Positions 1 to 8,360 of a DNA stretch of 64,000 bases are shown here, one piece after another. The notes under the pieces were generated by a model. It saw nothing but the letters and a program-made list of their open reading frames with translations, searched no databases and was not told the origin of the DNA. A program made the position numbers and the translations under genes. Every line of letters starts with the position of its first letter. Within the stretch, counting starts at the first letter, position 1. This DNA is from Achromobacter seleniivolatilans (GTDB lineage Bacteria; Pseudomonadota; Gammaproteobacteria; Burkholderiales; Burkholderiaceae_B): the NCBI RefSeq assembly GCF_030864005.1, contig NZ_CP132976.1, forward strand, positions 4,154,001-4,218,000, read 5' to 3'.

Positions 1-330
1 GTTGGGGTTGCGGATGACGAACTGCGCGCCTTCCAGGTCTTCCTTGTAGTCGATCTCAGCGCCGACCAGGTACTGGAAGCTCATCGGATCGACGAGCAGT
101 TGCACGCCAGCCTTGTCCAGCACGGTGTCGTCTTCGTTCACGACTTCGTCGAACGTAAAACCGTACTGAAAGCCCGAACAGCCGCCGCCCTGCACAAATA
201 CACGGAGCTTCAGCTCAGGGTTGCCTTCTTCGAGCAACAGGTCTTTCACTTTGGCGGCAGCCGAGTCAGTAAATACCAGGGGGGCAGGCGGCGCAGCCTG
301 CAGGTCGACGGTTTCGGTCACTGCATTCAT
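1..330 (-). CDS. erpA: Iron-sulfur cluster insertion protein ErpA (3' end cut by window edge)
   Basis: A-type iron-sulfur carrier that delivers [Fe-S] clusters to apoproteins in the cytoplasm. The 110 visible codons begin [11 protein letters not shown] and contain the family signature around [15 protein letters not shown], with the first conserved cluster-ligand cysteine in GGCSG. The C-terminal Cys-x-Cys pair lies beyond the left edge. The visible length leaves roughly a dozen residues missing if the protein has the usual size of about 120. The ATG at 328-330 is preceded by AGGAG on the minus strand. It is the last gene seen of the leftward rplM-rpsI-argC-417..1163 series. ErpA rather than IscA is preferred from the sequence and the argC neighbourhood. 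Confidence 0.94.
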   Translation of the reverse strand, partial: MNAVTETVDLQAAPPAPLVFTDSAAAKVKDLLLEEGNPELKLRVFVQGGGCSGFQYGFTFDEVVNEDDTVLDKAGVQLLVDPMSFQYLVGAEIDYKEDLEGAQFVIRNPN

Positions 331-416
331 GGTTAACTCCTGGCCGGTCAGGCCATATTTCAGTGAGCGGCGTCGCCGCTCGTATAGTGTCACTATAGCG
401 CAGGCCTTGACCAGAC

Positions 417-1163
417 TCAAAGTTCCAGCTTGACACTACGGGTAGCCCGGACGGTTTCACCTTCCAGGACGCTGACAGTCACGTTTTCGGGGACAAATCC
501 CTCGGGCACAGCCAGCATGCCCTGACTGCGTTGATACTGATCGAATTGCAGGGCCAGAGACGCCGCCGACGTGCTTTCGCCGGTAACGGTGACCGGGCCA
601 GTCTCGGCCTTGACCTGCATCGGCGCCAAGTCCACCGTTACGGTTTCGCCCTTTAATACGCCCGTTGCCTGGAACCGCAAGGCGCCAGCGAATGGCGTTC
701 CACCATTGCGGCCGCTGCGCATCAGCAGCACCTTGTAGCGCAAACCCCCGCCATCGCGCTCGATCTGCACGCTGCGAATGTCCACCGAACCTTCCGGCCC
801 GGGCGGCAGCAATTGCTCGTAGAAGGCGAGCTGATCGCGCACTCGGCCCAATTCCGCTTGAGCGGTAAGCAGCTGGGCTTCAAGCTCTTCACGTGCGGCA
901 CGCTCGATGACGAGTTCGCCATCAGCAGTATCCAATTGGCCGCGCGTATAACGCAGTTGCGTGGTCTGTTGACGCATCGCCTCTTCTTGATCCGAGGCCT
1001 GCTGGCTCGTGATCACCACCGCATCTTGCGGCCGGTACAGTTGCCGCGCATAAAAGTACCCTGCCGAACTGCCCAGCAACACGCCAATCAGCAAGCCAGC
1101 AAACAGGCGCAGCCACCCGCGAGGGGAGCCGGAGGAAAGCGGAGCGGACGAGTCAGCGGACAT
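417..1163 (-). CDS. Inner-membrane coiled-coil protein (DUF6776-like)
   Basis: Protein of 248 residues with no assigned biochemical role. A short charged N-terminus is followed by one membrane segment at about residues 17-40 ([20 protein letters not shown]). Next comes a heptad-like, Glu/Gln/Arg-rich stretch at about 55-115, probably a coiled coil. The rest, about 120-248, looks like a compact beta-rich domain, presumably periplasmic. The layout resembles the PilN-like DUF6776 family of beta- and gammaproteobacteria; that name comes from memory of the fold pattern and was not searched. The gene lies 45 bases after argC and about 87 bases before erpA on the same strand, so it is likely co-transcribed. 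Confidence 0.75.
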   Translation of the reverse strand: MSADSSAPLSSGSPRGWLRLFAGLLIGVLLGSSAGYFYARQLYRPQDAVVITSQQASDQEEAMRQQTTQLRYTRGQLDTADGELVIERAAREELEAQLLTAQAELGRVRDQLAFYEQLLPPGPEGSVDIRSVQIERDGGGLRYKVLLMRSGRNGGTPFAGALRFQATGVLKGETVTVDLAPMQVKAETGPVTVTGESTSAASLALQFDQYQRSQGMLAVPEGFVPENVTVSVLEGETVRATRSVKLEL

Positions 1164-1208
1164 AAAGAGCGGCAGCCGGGTGGCCGATGGCCACCCGCAA
1201 GGGCATCA

Positions 1209-2273
1209 TCAGGGCAGGATCGCAACCTGATCCAGACCCACCGACTCGGGAATACCGAACATCAGATTCATGTTCTGAACGGCTTGACCCGCAGCACCCT
1301 TGACCAGATTGTCCTGCACAACCATCACGATCAGTTGATCGCCATTGCCAGGACGGCTCAGTGCGATGCGCAGGTTGTTCGATGCGCGCACCGAACGCGT
1401 TTCGGGCAGGCTGCCGGCAGGCATGACGTCCACGAACGGTTCATCTGCATAACGCGCTTCAAACAGGGCCTGGAAATCCGTATCACGGGCTTCCGGCAGG
1501 ATGCGCGCGTAGATCGTGGAAAACATGCCGCGAATCATGGGCACCAAGTGCGGCACGAAGGTCAGGCCGACTTTGCCGCCAGAGATCTTTTCCAGCTGGG
1601 CAACAATTTCCGGGTGATGGCGGTGACCCGACACGCCGTAGGCCTTGAAGTTGTCAGAGGCTTCCGAGAACAGCGAACCCACTTCTGCCTTGCGGCCAGC
1701 GCCCGACACGCCCGACTTGCAGTCGGCGATCAGGGTTTGCGCATCCACCAGCGCCTTGCCGCCTTCGAGCAGCGGGGCCAGGCCCAGCAGCACGGTGGTG
1801 GGGTAGCAGCCCGGGTTACCGATCACGCGAGCCTTGGAAATGGCTTCGCGGTTCAGTTCCACCAGGCCATATTGGGATTCAGCCAGAATGTCCGGGCAGG
1901 TATGGGGAATTTTGTACCAACGCTCGAAGGTGGGGATGTCTTGCAAGCGGAAGTCAGCAGCCAGGTCGATGACGCGGGTGCCGGCTGCGATCAGTTCCTG
2001 GGCTTGCGCCATGGCCACGCCATGGGGCGTTGCGAAGAACACCACATCGCAATCCGTCAAGGATGCCTTTTCCGGCGCGGAGAAGGCCAGCTTCACGTGG
2101 CCGCGCAGGTTCGGATACATATCAGCGACCGGCAGCCCGTCTTCCTTGCGGGACGTGATGGCGGTCAATTCCACATTGGGATGCTGCGATAGCAAGCGCA
2201 GCAACTCGACGCCGGTATAACCGGTGCCGCCGACGATACCAACCTTGATACGGGTGTTCGATGCTTGGGCCAT
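1209..2273 (-). CDS. argC: N-acetyl-gamma-glutamyl-phosphate reductase
   Basis: Third step of arginine biosynthesis: NADPH-dependent reduction of N-acetyl-glutamyl phosphate to the semialdehyde. The 354-residue product starts [21 protein letters not shown], where GGTGYTG is the dinucleotide-binding loop. The active-site cysteine sits in GNPGCYPTT at about residue 154. The reading frame stays open a further 69 codons upstream, but the ATG at 2271-2273 gives the family's normal N-terminus. The gene follows rpsI by about 200 bases, with a factor-independent terminator between them, so it may be partly uncoupled from the ribosomal protein operon. Confidence 0.96.
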   Translation of the reverse strand: MAQASNTRIKVGIVGGTGYTGVELLRLLSQHPNVELTAITSRKEDGLPVADMYPNLRGHVKLAFSAPEKASLTDCDVVFFATPHGVAMAQAQELIAAGTRVIDLAADFRLQDIPTFERWYKIPHTCPDILAESQYGLVELNREAISKARVIGNPGCYPTTVLLGLAPLLEGGKALVDAQTLIADCKSGVSGAGRKAEVGSLFSEASDNFKAYGVSGHRHHPEIVAQLEKISGGKVGLTFVPHLVPMIRGMFSTIYARILPEARDTDFQALFEARYADEPFVDVMPAGSLPETRSVRASNNLRIALSRPGNGDQLIVMVVQDNLVKGAAGQAVQNMNLMFGIPESVGLDQVAILP

Positions 2274-2444
2274 GATGGTGTGCTCTTCGTAGAACGAGGC
2301 TAGATTGTATCGCTCGGAAAACGGGTCTTGCCGTACCGTGCCTAAATTGGCGCGCTGAGCCCTTATTTCCGACCGGACCAGATGCGTGGAGTTCCACACT
2401 GAGCGGCTCTGAAGTCTCTGCCCAGTATCCCGCCGCAAAAAAAC

Positions 2445-2470
2445 AAAAAACCCGCCGAGGCGGGTTTTTT
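2445..2470 (-). terminator. Factor-independent terminator after rpsI
   Basis: A CCCGC/GCGGG stem with a CGAG loop is flanked by A-run and T-run (AAAAAA and TTTTTT). It lies about 10 bases past the rpsI stop codon on the minus strand. The A/T flanks make it symmetrical, but no gene converges on it from the other side. Confidence 0.88.
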
Positions 2471-2479
2471 GCAGCAACA

Positions 2480-2872
2480 TTAACGCTTGCTGAACTGCTT
2501 CCGGCGACGTGCCTTGCGGAAGCCGACCTTCTTACGTTCGACTTCGCGGGCGTCGCGAGTAACAAAGCCAGCTTGCGACAGCGAGGGCTTCAGCGTGGCG
2601 TCGTAATCGATCAGAGCACGCGTGATGCCGTGACGGATTGCGCCGGCTTGGCCGGTTTCGCCGCCGCCATGGACGTTGACTTTGATGTCAAACGATTCCA
2701 GGTGGCCGGTCAGTTCCAGCGGTTGGCGCACAATCATGCGGCCAGTTTCGCGGGCGAAGAAATCATCAACGGGCTTGCCGTTGACAACGATCTTACCCGT
2801 GCCCTTCTTGATGAAAACGCGAGCCACCGAAGTTTTGCGACGGCCGGTTCCGTAATTCCAGTTACCGATCAT
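2480..2872 (-). CDS. rpsI: 30S ribosomal protein S9 (uS9)
   Basis: Small-subunit ribosomal protein of 130 residues, the normal family length. It starts [20 protein letters not shown], carries the [15 protein letters not shown] region, and ends in the basic tail [11 protein letters not shown], which in the family reaches the P-site tRNA. It lies 9 bases behind rplM, the classical rplM-rpsI operon, and is followed by a strong terminator. Confidence 0.98.
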   Translation of the reverse strand: MIGNWNYGTGRRKTSVARVFIKKGTGKIVVNGKPVDDFFARETGRMIVRQPLELTGHLESFDIKVNVHGGGETGQAGAIRHGITRALIDYDATLKPSLSQAGFVTRDAREVERKKVGFRKARRRKQFSKR

Positions 2873-2881
2873 GGCGTTTCC

Positions 2882-3310
2882 TTAGAGATCCAGCGTCTTG
2901 GGCTGTTGGGCGGTGTGCGGGTGCTCGGCACCAGCATAGACCTTCAGCTTCTTGATCATGGCGTAGCCCAGAGGACCCTTGGGCAGCATGCCCTTGACGG
3001 CCTTCTGAATGGCGCGACCGGGAAAACGCTCTTGCATTTTCTCGAAGTTCGTTTCGCGGATACCGCCCGGGTACGTGGTGTGGCGGAAGTACTTCTTGTC
3101 CTTCGCCTTGGTACCGGTAACGACGATATCGGAAGCGTTGATGATGACGATGTAATCGCCAGTATCAACGTGCGGCGTGAATTCAGGTTTGTGCTTGCCA
3201 CGCAGACGACGTGCGACTTCGCTGGCCACACGACCGAGGACTTTGCCCTTGGCGTCGATCACAAACCAGTCACGTTGGACTTCATGCGGCTTGGCCACAA
3301 AGGTCTTCAT
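2882..3310 (-). CDS. rplM: 50S ribosomal protein L13 (uL13)
   Basis: Large-subunit ribosomal protein of 142 residues beginning [20 protein letters not shown], with the conserved [20 protein letters not shown] stretch. It is an early-assembling 23S rRNA-binding protein. First gene of the rplM-rpsI operon. A leader of about 180 A/T-rich bases lies upstream and holds the probable promoter. Confidence 0.98.
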   Translation of the reverse strand: MKTFVAKPHEVQRDWFVIDAKGKVLGRVASEVARRLRGKHKPEFTPHVDTGDYIVIINASDIVVTGTKAKDKKYFRHTTYPGGIRETNFEKMQERFPGRAIQKAVKGMLPKGPLGYAMIKKLKVYAGAEHPHTAQQPKTLDL

Positions 3311-3492
3311 GATGGTTCCTAAGAATTAAAATTTCTTCTGGCTAGAACATCTAACCAGTGTTCTTTCCCCAACTAGACCCAAAACCGGCAGAAGTAAAAT
3401 GACAAATCTGCTGAAATTTCAAGCCCTTATCGACATCCCGCCTAAGCGTTATTACCCGCCCGTGCAATAGTCAAAATGAGGGAAAGCCTGAA

Positions 3493-3498
3493 ATTCTA
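3493..3498 (-). promoter_or_regulatory. Putative extended -10 element of the rplM-rpsI promoter
   Basis: On the minus strand the sequence reads TGTTAGAAT, an extended -10 hexamer TAGAAT, about 183 bases before rplM. No convincing -35 hexamer lies at 17 bases; a weak TTGCCC lies at about 19. A second, weaker candidate (TTGACT, 17 bases, TAACGC) lies closer to the gene. The assignment is by eye. Confidence 0.45.
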
Positions 3499-3545
3499 AC
3501 ACGGTTGCTCAAAAAATGGGCAAGCGTGAAGAATCCAGAAAGCAG

Positions 3546-3572
3546 CCGGCCGCATCAATAAGCTGCGGCCGG
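3546..3572 (-). terminator. Possible terminator after livF
   Basis: A perfect 9-bp stem (CCGGCCGCA/TGCGGCCGG) with a 9-base loop lies about 40 bases past the livF stop. The following minus-strand bases are only moderately T-rich, so this may be a weak or factor-assisted terminator. Confidence 0.4.
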
Positions 3573-3612
3573 TGCATATGCGATCAGGGGACGCATCCCC
3601 CGCCCGTGAGCA

Positions 3613-4323
3613 TCAGGCGCCCAGGTAGGCTTCCAGCACGCGAGGATGGCCCAGCAATTCACGGCCCGTGCCGGTCAGCGCCATGGCGCCGTTTTCCAGC
3701 ACATAACCTTGCTGCGCAATCTTCAATGCTTGACGAACGTTCTGCTCCACCAGGAACAGCGTCAGGCCATCGGCGTTGATAGCACGCAATGAACGGAAGA
3801 TTTCTTGCACGACGATCGGGGCCAGGCCCATCGACGGCTCGTCCAGCAGCAACAGACGGGGCTTGGCCATCAAGGCCCGGCCGATGGCCAGCATCTGCTG
3901 TTCGCCGCCCGACAGATTGCCCGCCGTGCCGGTGATCCGTTCCTTCAGGCGCGGGAACAGGTTGAACACATATTCCAGATCCGAACTGACGTTCTTCAGA
4001 CCGCGGCGGTAAGCGCCCAGCTCCAGGTTTTCCAGCACCGTCATGGTGGTCAGAATGGCCCGGCCTTCCGGCACCTGCACAATGCCGCGCGCCACCAATT
4101 GGTGAGGCGCCAGATTGGTAATGTCTTCGCCTTCGAACAGGATGCGGCCGCGTGCCTTGGGCAACAGGCCCGACAGCGCCAGCAGCGTGGTCGATTTGCC
4201 GGCGCCGTTGGCGCCGACCAGGGCAGTGATTTCGTTGGCGTTCAGGTCCAGATCAATGCCGCGCACGGCTTCAATATGGCCATAGTTGACTTCGAGTCCG
4301 CGGACTTCCAGCATCACGCTCAT
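3613..4323 (-). CDS. livF: Branched-chain amino acid ABC transporter ATP-binding protein LivF
   Basis: Cytoplasmic ATPase subunit of a leucine/isoleucine/valine-type importer, 236 residues. Walker A is GANGAGKST near residue 37. The signature is LSGGEQQMLAIGRALM and Walker B is LLLLDEPSMGLAP. The 'SMGLAP' tail of Walker B is typical of LivF as opposed to LivG ('VAGMN'). It overlaps the livG stop by 4 bases (ATGA), so translation is probably coupled. Last gene of the leftward livK-H-M-G-F operon. True substrates of this family range from branched-chain amino acids to other amino acids and amides. Confidence 0.93.
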   Translation of the reverse strand: MSVMLEVRGLEVNYGHIEAVRGIDLDLNANEITALVGANGAGKSTTLLALSGLLPKARGRILFEGEDITNLAPHQLVARGIVQVPEGRAILTTMTVLENLELGAYRRGLKNVSSDLEYVFNLFPRLKERITGTAGNLSGGEQQMLAIGRALMAKPRLLLLDEPSMGLAPIVVQEIFRSLRAINADGLTLFLVEQNVRQALKIAQQGYVLENGAMALTGTGRELLGHPRVLEAYLGA

Positions 4324-5108
4324 TGTGCGGCCTCCGCTTGTTCAGTGTCTTCGTCGTCTTCGCGGCCCAGATAGGCTTCGATGACTTGCTCGTTATTGCG
4401 GATCTCTTCGGGGCCGCCGCAAGCGATGATCTTGCCGAAGTTCAACACCGCGATGCGCTCGCACAGACCCATGACGAAGCGCATATCGTGCTCAATCATC
4501 AGGATGGTGTAGCCGCGATCGCGAATCGCCAGAATCTCACGCATGAGTTCTGCGCGTTCGCCGGTGTTCATGCCGGCCACCGGCTCATCCAGCAACAACA
4601 GCTTGGGCTCGGTGGCCAGCGCGCGCGCCAGCTCCAGGCGGCGCTGCTCGCCGTAAGACAGGTTGTCGGCCAGATCATTGGCCTTGTGGTCCAGGCGCAT
4701 CCACGTCAACAGCTCGTGCGCACGCTCACGGGCGCGCTTTTCGTGCTCGCGGTACGCAGGCAAGCCCAGCAGCAAGCTGGGGAAACCGTAGTTCATGTGA
4801 CGGTATGCGCCCACCACCACGTTTTCCAGCAGCGTCATCTCTTTGAAGAGACGGATGTTCTGGAAGGTGCGGGCAATGCCCATCCGCGTGATGCTGTGCG
4901 GTTTTTTGCCCAGCACGCTTTCGCCGTTGAACGTAATGGAGCCGCCGCTGGGCGGCAGCAGCCCGGTGATCAGGTTGAACACCGTGGTCTTGCCAGCGCC
5001 GTTCGGGCCGATCAGGCCAAAGATGGCGCCTTCGGGGACCGACAGGCTGACGTCATGCAACACGTGCAGGCCGCCAAAACTCTTGGAGACGGAGGACAGT
5101 TCAAGCAT
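4320..5108 (-). CDS. livG: Branched-chain amino acid ABC transporter ATP-binding protein LivG
   Basis: Second ATPase of the Liv importer, 262 residues. It has Walker A GPNGAGKTTV, signature LSYGEQRRLELARAL, Walker B LLLLDEPVAGMNTGE and the H-loop region MIEHDMRFVM. The start MLELSSVSKSFGG at 5106-5108 was chosen because the 28 upstream in-frame codons do not resemble the family. The start overlaps the end of livM by 8 bases. The C-terminus is unusually acidic (REDDEDTEQAEAAQ). It works with LivF on the LivH/LivM membrane pair. Confidence 0.93.
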   Translation of the reverse strand: MLELSSVSKSFGGLHVLHDVSLSVPEGAIFGLIGPNGAGKTTVFNLITGLLPPSGGSITFNGESVLGKKPHSITRMGIARTFQNIRLFKEMTLLENVVVGAYRHMNYGFPSLLLGLPAYREHEKRARERAHELLTWMRLDHKANDLADNLSYGEQRRLELARALATEPKLLLLDEPVAGMNTGERAELMREILAIRDRGYTILMIEHDMRFVMGLCERIAVLNFGKIIACGGPEEIRNNEQVIEAYLGREDDEDTEQAEAAQ

Positions 5109-5976
5109 GGCGCTTGCCTCCTTGACGACCTTGACGCATCCAGCGCTTGAAGCGCGCCGGGTCCCAGATGCCTTGCGGCAGGAACAACACAATCAACACC
5201 AGGATCACTCCGTTCGCGATCAGACGCAAATCCGCAAATCCGCGCAGCAGTTCAGGCAGAACCGTAATGATGAAGCTGCCAATCACGGGGCCAGCCAGGC
5301 CGCCGATGCCACCCAGAATTGCCATGGTCAGGATTTCAACGCCCCGGTCGAAACCGTATTCGTTGGGACCAATAAAGAAGGTCAGGTGTGCGTTCAATGC
5401 GCCGGCCAGGCCAGCGATCATCGCGCCGGCCACAAACGCCAGCATCTTGTTGGCGCGCACATCGATGCCCATCAGGCCAGCCGCCGTTTCGTCGCCGCGT
5501 ATGGCGTCAAACGAGCGGCCGATCTTGGAGGCGCGAACACGCCACAGCACGAACAACACAATGACGACCGCCAGCACCACGTGCCACCACTGCGTCAGCT
5601 GCGGAATGCCGTTAAGGCCCAACGCGCCGCCCGTGACCGATTCCGTATTCAGCACGGTCACGCGCACGACTTCGCCAAAACCCAGCGTTGCCATGGCAAG
5701 GTAGACGCCTGATAACCGTATGGTTGGTATGCCGATAAGCGCCGCAACCAGGGCTGGCGCCGCCATGCCGCCAGCAATGGCAACCGAGAACGGCGCGTCG
5801 TAGTTCATGGTGAGCAGCGCGGCGGCATACGCCCCGATGCCCATGAAGGCCGCATTCGCCATGGCCAGCATGCCGCAAGCCAGGGTCAGCCAGATAGAGA
5901 GGGCCAGCAATGCGTTGGTGCCCAAGGTGAGCACCAGGTTGCCATAGATGGCCCAGAAGTTTTCGAATCCGCTCAT
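5101..5976 (-). CDS. livM: Branched-chain amino acid ABC transporter permease LivM
   Basis: Inner-membrane permease of 291 residues with about eight to nine hydrophobic segments. It carries the cytoplasmic loop 'EAA'-like region near GRSFDAIRGDETAAGLMGID that docks the ATPases. It pairs with LivH, which lies 3 bases upstream. The start at 5976 (MSGFENFWAIYGNLV) matches the short N-termini of this subgroup. Confidence 0.92.
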   Translation of the reverse strand: MSGFENFWAIYGNLVLTLGTNALLALSIWLTLACGMLAMANAAFMGIGAYAAALLTMNYDAPFSVAIAGGMAAPALVAALIGIPTIRLSGVYLAMATLGFGEVVRVTVLNTESVTGGALGLNGIPQLTQWWHVVLAVVIVLFVLWRVRASKIGRSFDAIRGDETAAGLMGIDVRANKMLAFVAGAMIAGLAGALNAHLTFFIGPNEYGFDRGVEILTMAILGGIGGLAGPVIGSFIITVLPELLRGFADLRLIANGVILVLIVLFLPQGIWDPARFKRWMRQGRQGGKRHA

Positions 5977-5979
5977 TCT

Positions 5980-6861
5980 TTAAGCCTTGCGTTGAACCAC
6001 TTTGCCGAACAGTCCTTGCGGGCGCACCAGCAGGATCAGGAACAGCAGGCCGAAAGCCACCGCGTCGCGCATGGTGGAGCCGATGTAAGCCACCGACAAC
6101 ACCTCGGCGAAGCCCAGGAAGAGACCGCCCAGCATGGCGCCGCGAATGTCGCCCATGCCGCCCAGGATGATGACCGCGATGCCTTTGTGCAGCATCGGCT
6201 GGCCCATCAGCGGGAACAGCGCATTCGAGTACAGACCGATCAGCACGCCAGCCACGCCACCCAGGGCGGCGGCCGCGAACGAGGTCGTGACGAACAGCTT
6301 TTCAACGTTGATGCCCAACAGCCATGCGGCCTTGGGCGATTCGGCAATGGCGCGCAAGGCGCGGCCGAACTGCGTGCGGCGCATGACATACATCAGCACG
6401 GCCATCAGCGCGAACGACAGGAAAATAATGCCGAGTTCGATGACGGTCAGGTGCAGGCCAGCGACCTCGATCACTTCCTCGGGCACAGTGCCATGCGGGA
6501 AGCGCAGGTTGCTGGCGCCGAAGATGCTTTGCGCGCCGTTATTCAGGATGATGCCCACGCCAATCGTGGCGATCATGGGAATCAAGTGGGGAGCGTTGCG
6601 TTTGCGCAGCGGCTTGAGCACCAGGTAGTCAATGATGACTCCGGTAAAGCCAGCGACGAAAAAGGCAACCATCAGCGCGCCCCACAGGGGCAGGCCGAAT
6701 TGCTGAACGACGAACAGTGCCGCGTAGGCGCCAACCATGAATACGGCGCCATGCGCCAGGTTGATCACCCCGAGCACGCCGAAAATCAGCGTGAAGCCCA
6801 GCGCGAACAGTGCATACACACAGCCCAGCGACAAGGCGTTGACGAATTGTTGTTCGAACAT
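5980..6861 (-). CDS. livH: Branched-chain amino acid ABC transporter permease LivH
   Basis: Inner-membrane permease, 293 residues, starting MFEQQFVNALSLGCVYALFAL. The docking loop is RTQFGRALRAIAESPKAAWLLG. An in-frame TTG lies five codons upstream, but the ATG at 6859-6861 has GGAAAG seven bases before it, which decides the start. Separated from livK by 87 bases that hold two strong hairpins. Forms the membrane channel with LivM. Confidence 0.92.
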   Translation of the reverse strand: MFEQQFVNALSLGCVYALFALGFTLIFGVLGVINLAHGAVFMVGAYAALFVVQQFGLPLWGALMVAFFVAGFTGVIIDYLVLKPLRKRNAPHLIPMIATIGVGIILNNGAQSIFGASNLRFPHGTVPEEVIEVAGLHLTVIELGIIFLSFALMAVLMYVMRRTQFGRALRAIAESPKAAWLLGINVEKLFVTTSFAAAALGGVAGVLIGLYSNALFPLMGQPMLHKGIAVIILGGMGDIRGAMLGGLFLGFAEVLSVAYIGSTMRDAVAFGLLFLILLVRPQGLFGKVVQRKA

Positions 6862-6883
6862 GATGGGACTTTCCAAATCAAAA

Positions 6884-6941
6884 GCGCCTTGCGAACGGCG
6901 GCGGCGCCGTCCGCAAGGCGCATCCCCCCGCGCGGGGATGC
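6884..6941 (-). promoter_or_regulatory. Two intercistronic hairpins between livK and livH
   Basis: Hairpin 1 has a 10-bp outer stem (GCGCCTTGCG at 6884-6893 with CGCAAGGCGC at 6912-6921) and an inner 6-bp stem (ACGGCG at 6895-6900 with CGCCGT at 6905-6910). Hairpin 2 pairs GCATCCCC (6920-6927) with GGGGATGC (6934-6941). Neither is followed by a T-run on the minus strand. They probably protect the 3' end of livK mRNA or reduce read-through, so that binding protein outnumbers permease. Confidence 0.65.
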
Positions 6942-6948
6942 GTACTGC

Positions 6949-8103
6949 TTACTTCTCGATGACGTACTTGCCGTCCTTGGTCACGCTGACGATCGGCGCC
7001 TGGTCGGCGTCGTAGCCGGCGGGCTTGCCGGCGCGATCGTTGGCTTGGCGGAACTTGAACGGGCCGGTGGCGCCAGTCCAGGTCACAGCCGGCAGAGCGT
7101 CGCGCAGTGCGGCGCGGTCCTTGGGCAGTTCGCCAGTGCGCTTGGTGTTCTTCAGCGCCTGAGCCACGATGTACATGGCGTCATACGACTGGGCTGCGAA
7201 CTGGTCGGGCGAACCGTTGAACTTCGCCTTGTAAGCGTCGATGAACTTGGTGTTCTCGGGCGCCTTGTTTTCGATCGACCACGGGCTGCCGATCCACAGA
7301 TTGTTCGACGCGCCGCCAGGGGCCAGGTCGAAAATCTTGACCGAGTTCATGCCGTTGCCGCCGATAACCGGCACGTTCAGACCCAATTGACGGGCTTGAA
7401 CCATGATCGGAGCGCCTTCAGCCAACAGTGCGGACAGCACGATGGCGTCAGGGTTGGTGCCCTTGATCTTGGTCAGCTGGGCCTTGAAGTCCACATCGCC
7501 CTTGGCGAAGGTTTCGGTCGTCGTGACCGGGATCTTCTGGTCTTCCAGCGCCTTCTTGAAGTTGTCGTAGCCGCTCTTGGTGAAGACGTCGTCGTTACCG
7601 TAGAGCACCGCCACGTTCTTCAGGCCGGTCTTGGCCTTGACGGTGGAGATGGTGGCCGGCAGCACGTCGGCTTCGGTAACCGAGTTGCGGAACACGTAGT
7701 TGCCGATGGACGTGATGCCGTCAGCGGTGTTGGACGTGCCGAAGGCGACCGTCTTGGCAGCCTGTGCGACCGGGTCGGCAGCTTGGGCCGAATTCGACAG
7801 CGTGGGGCCGAAGACCATCAGGACGTTGTCCTTGAAGATCAGTTTCTTGAAGACGTTGATGGCTTCTTCTTTCTTGCCTTGTTCGTCTTCGATCACCAGC
7901 ACAATCTTGTCGCCGTTGATACCGCCCGCAGCGTTGATTTCATCAGCGGCAAGCTGGAAACCATTGCGGATCGATACGCCGTATTGGGCGGCGCCGCCGG
8001 ACAGGGCTTCTGCCACACCCAGCTTGATGTCAGCCGCGTGCGCAGCCGGGAGGACACCGGCGGCGATGAGCGCGGCCAGCAGCTTCTTGGTCTTGGATTG
8101 CAT
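6949..8103 (-). CDS. livK: Branched-chain amino acid ABC transporter substrate-binding protein
   Basis: Periplasmic type-I binding protein of the Leu/Ile/Val family, 384 residues. A Sec signal peptide MQSKTKKLLAALIAAGVL ends at AAHA/ADIKLG. Family hallmarks are SGGAAQYGVSIRNGFQLAAD and the QSYDAMYIVAQAL region near the C-terminus. The start MQSK at 8101-8103 was preferred over 36 upstream in-frame codons because it opens directly on the signal peptide and follows GGTGGTATCAACC. First gene of the liv operon. The actual ligand cannot be read from sequence. Confidence 0.92.
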   Translation of the reverse strand: MQSKTKKLLAALIAAGVLPAAHAADIKLGVAEALSGGAAQYGVSIRNGFQLAADEINAAGGINGDKIVLVIEDEQGKKEEAINVFKKLIFKDNVLMVFGPTLSNSAQAADPVAQAAKTVAFGTSNTADGITSIGNYVFRNSVTEADVLPATISTVKAKTGLKNVAVLYGNDDVFTKSGYDNFKKALEDQKIPVTTTETFAKGDVDFKAQLTKIKGTNPDAIVLSALLAEGAPIMVQARQLGLNVPVIGGNGMNSVKIFDLAPGGASNNLWIGSPWSIENKAPENTKFIDAYKAKFNGSPDQFAAQSYDAMYIVAQALKNTKRTGELPKDRAALRDALPAVTWTGATGPFKFRQANDRAGKPAGYDADQAPIVSVTKDGKYVIEK

Positions 8104-8287
8104 GGTTGATACCACCCTAAAGTCTGTCTCGGAATATTGGTAATCCGGGCTGGTGTAATCCCGCCGGATTGACGTCTTATGCCGCCTAAAGGCGCCATGT
8201 TTGCGCGTCAAGACCCGGGATATTACTCCTTTGTATCAGGCCGATACTCGAATGTGGTTCGACAAAAGCCTGAAAACCGCCCATTTT

Positions 8288-8315
8288 TTTGTAAAAAACG
8301 ACGTGTTACTAGCAA
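8288..8315 (-). promoter_or_regulatory. Putative liv operon promoter
   Basis: On the minus strand: TTGCTA (8310-8315), 16 bases, TACAAA (8288-8293). This implies a leader of about 175 bases before livK. The 8104-8360 gap holds no other gene candidate. Confidence 0.4.
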
Positions 8316-8360
8316 AAACCCTACTCTCCGCCGAATGCCATTCGGCTGACGGAGCCTCCT

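Noticed and set aside
813..2192. Long open frame of 459 codons on the plus strand opposite argC
   Set aside because: Antisense shadow of argC and the 417-1163 gene; low-complexity His/Arg/Gln-rich translation with no family features.
5992..8109. 705-codon open frame on the plus strand
   Set aside because: Antisense of livH and livK. High GC at third positions keeps the opposite frame open; the translation is His/Gln/Asp-rich nonsense.
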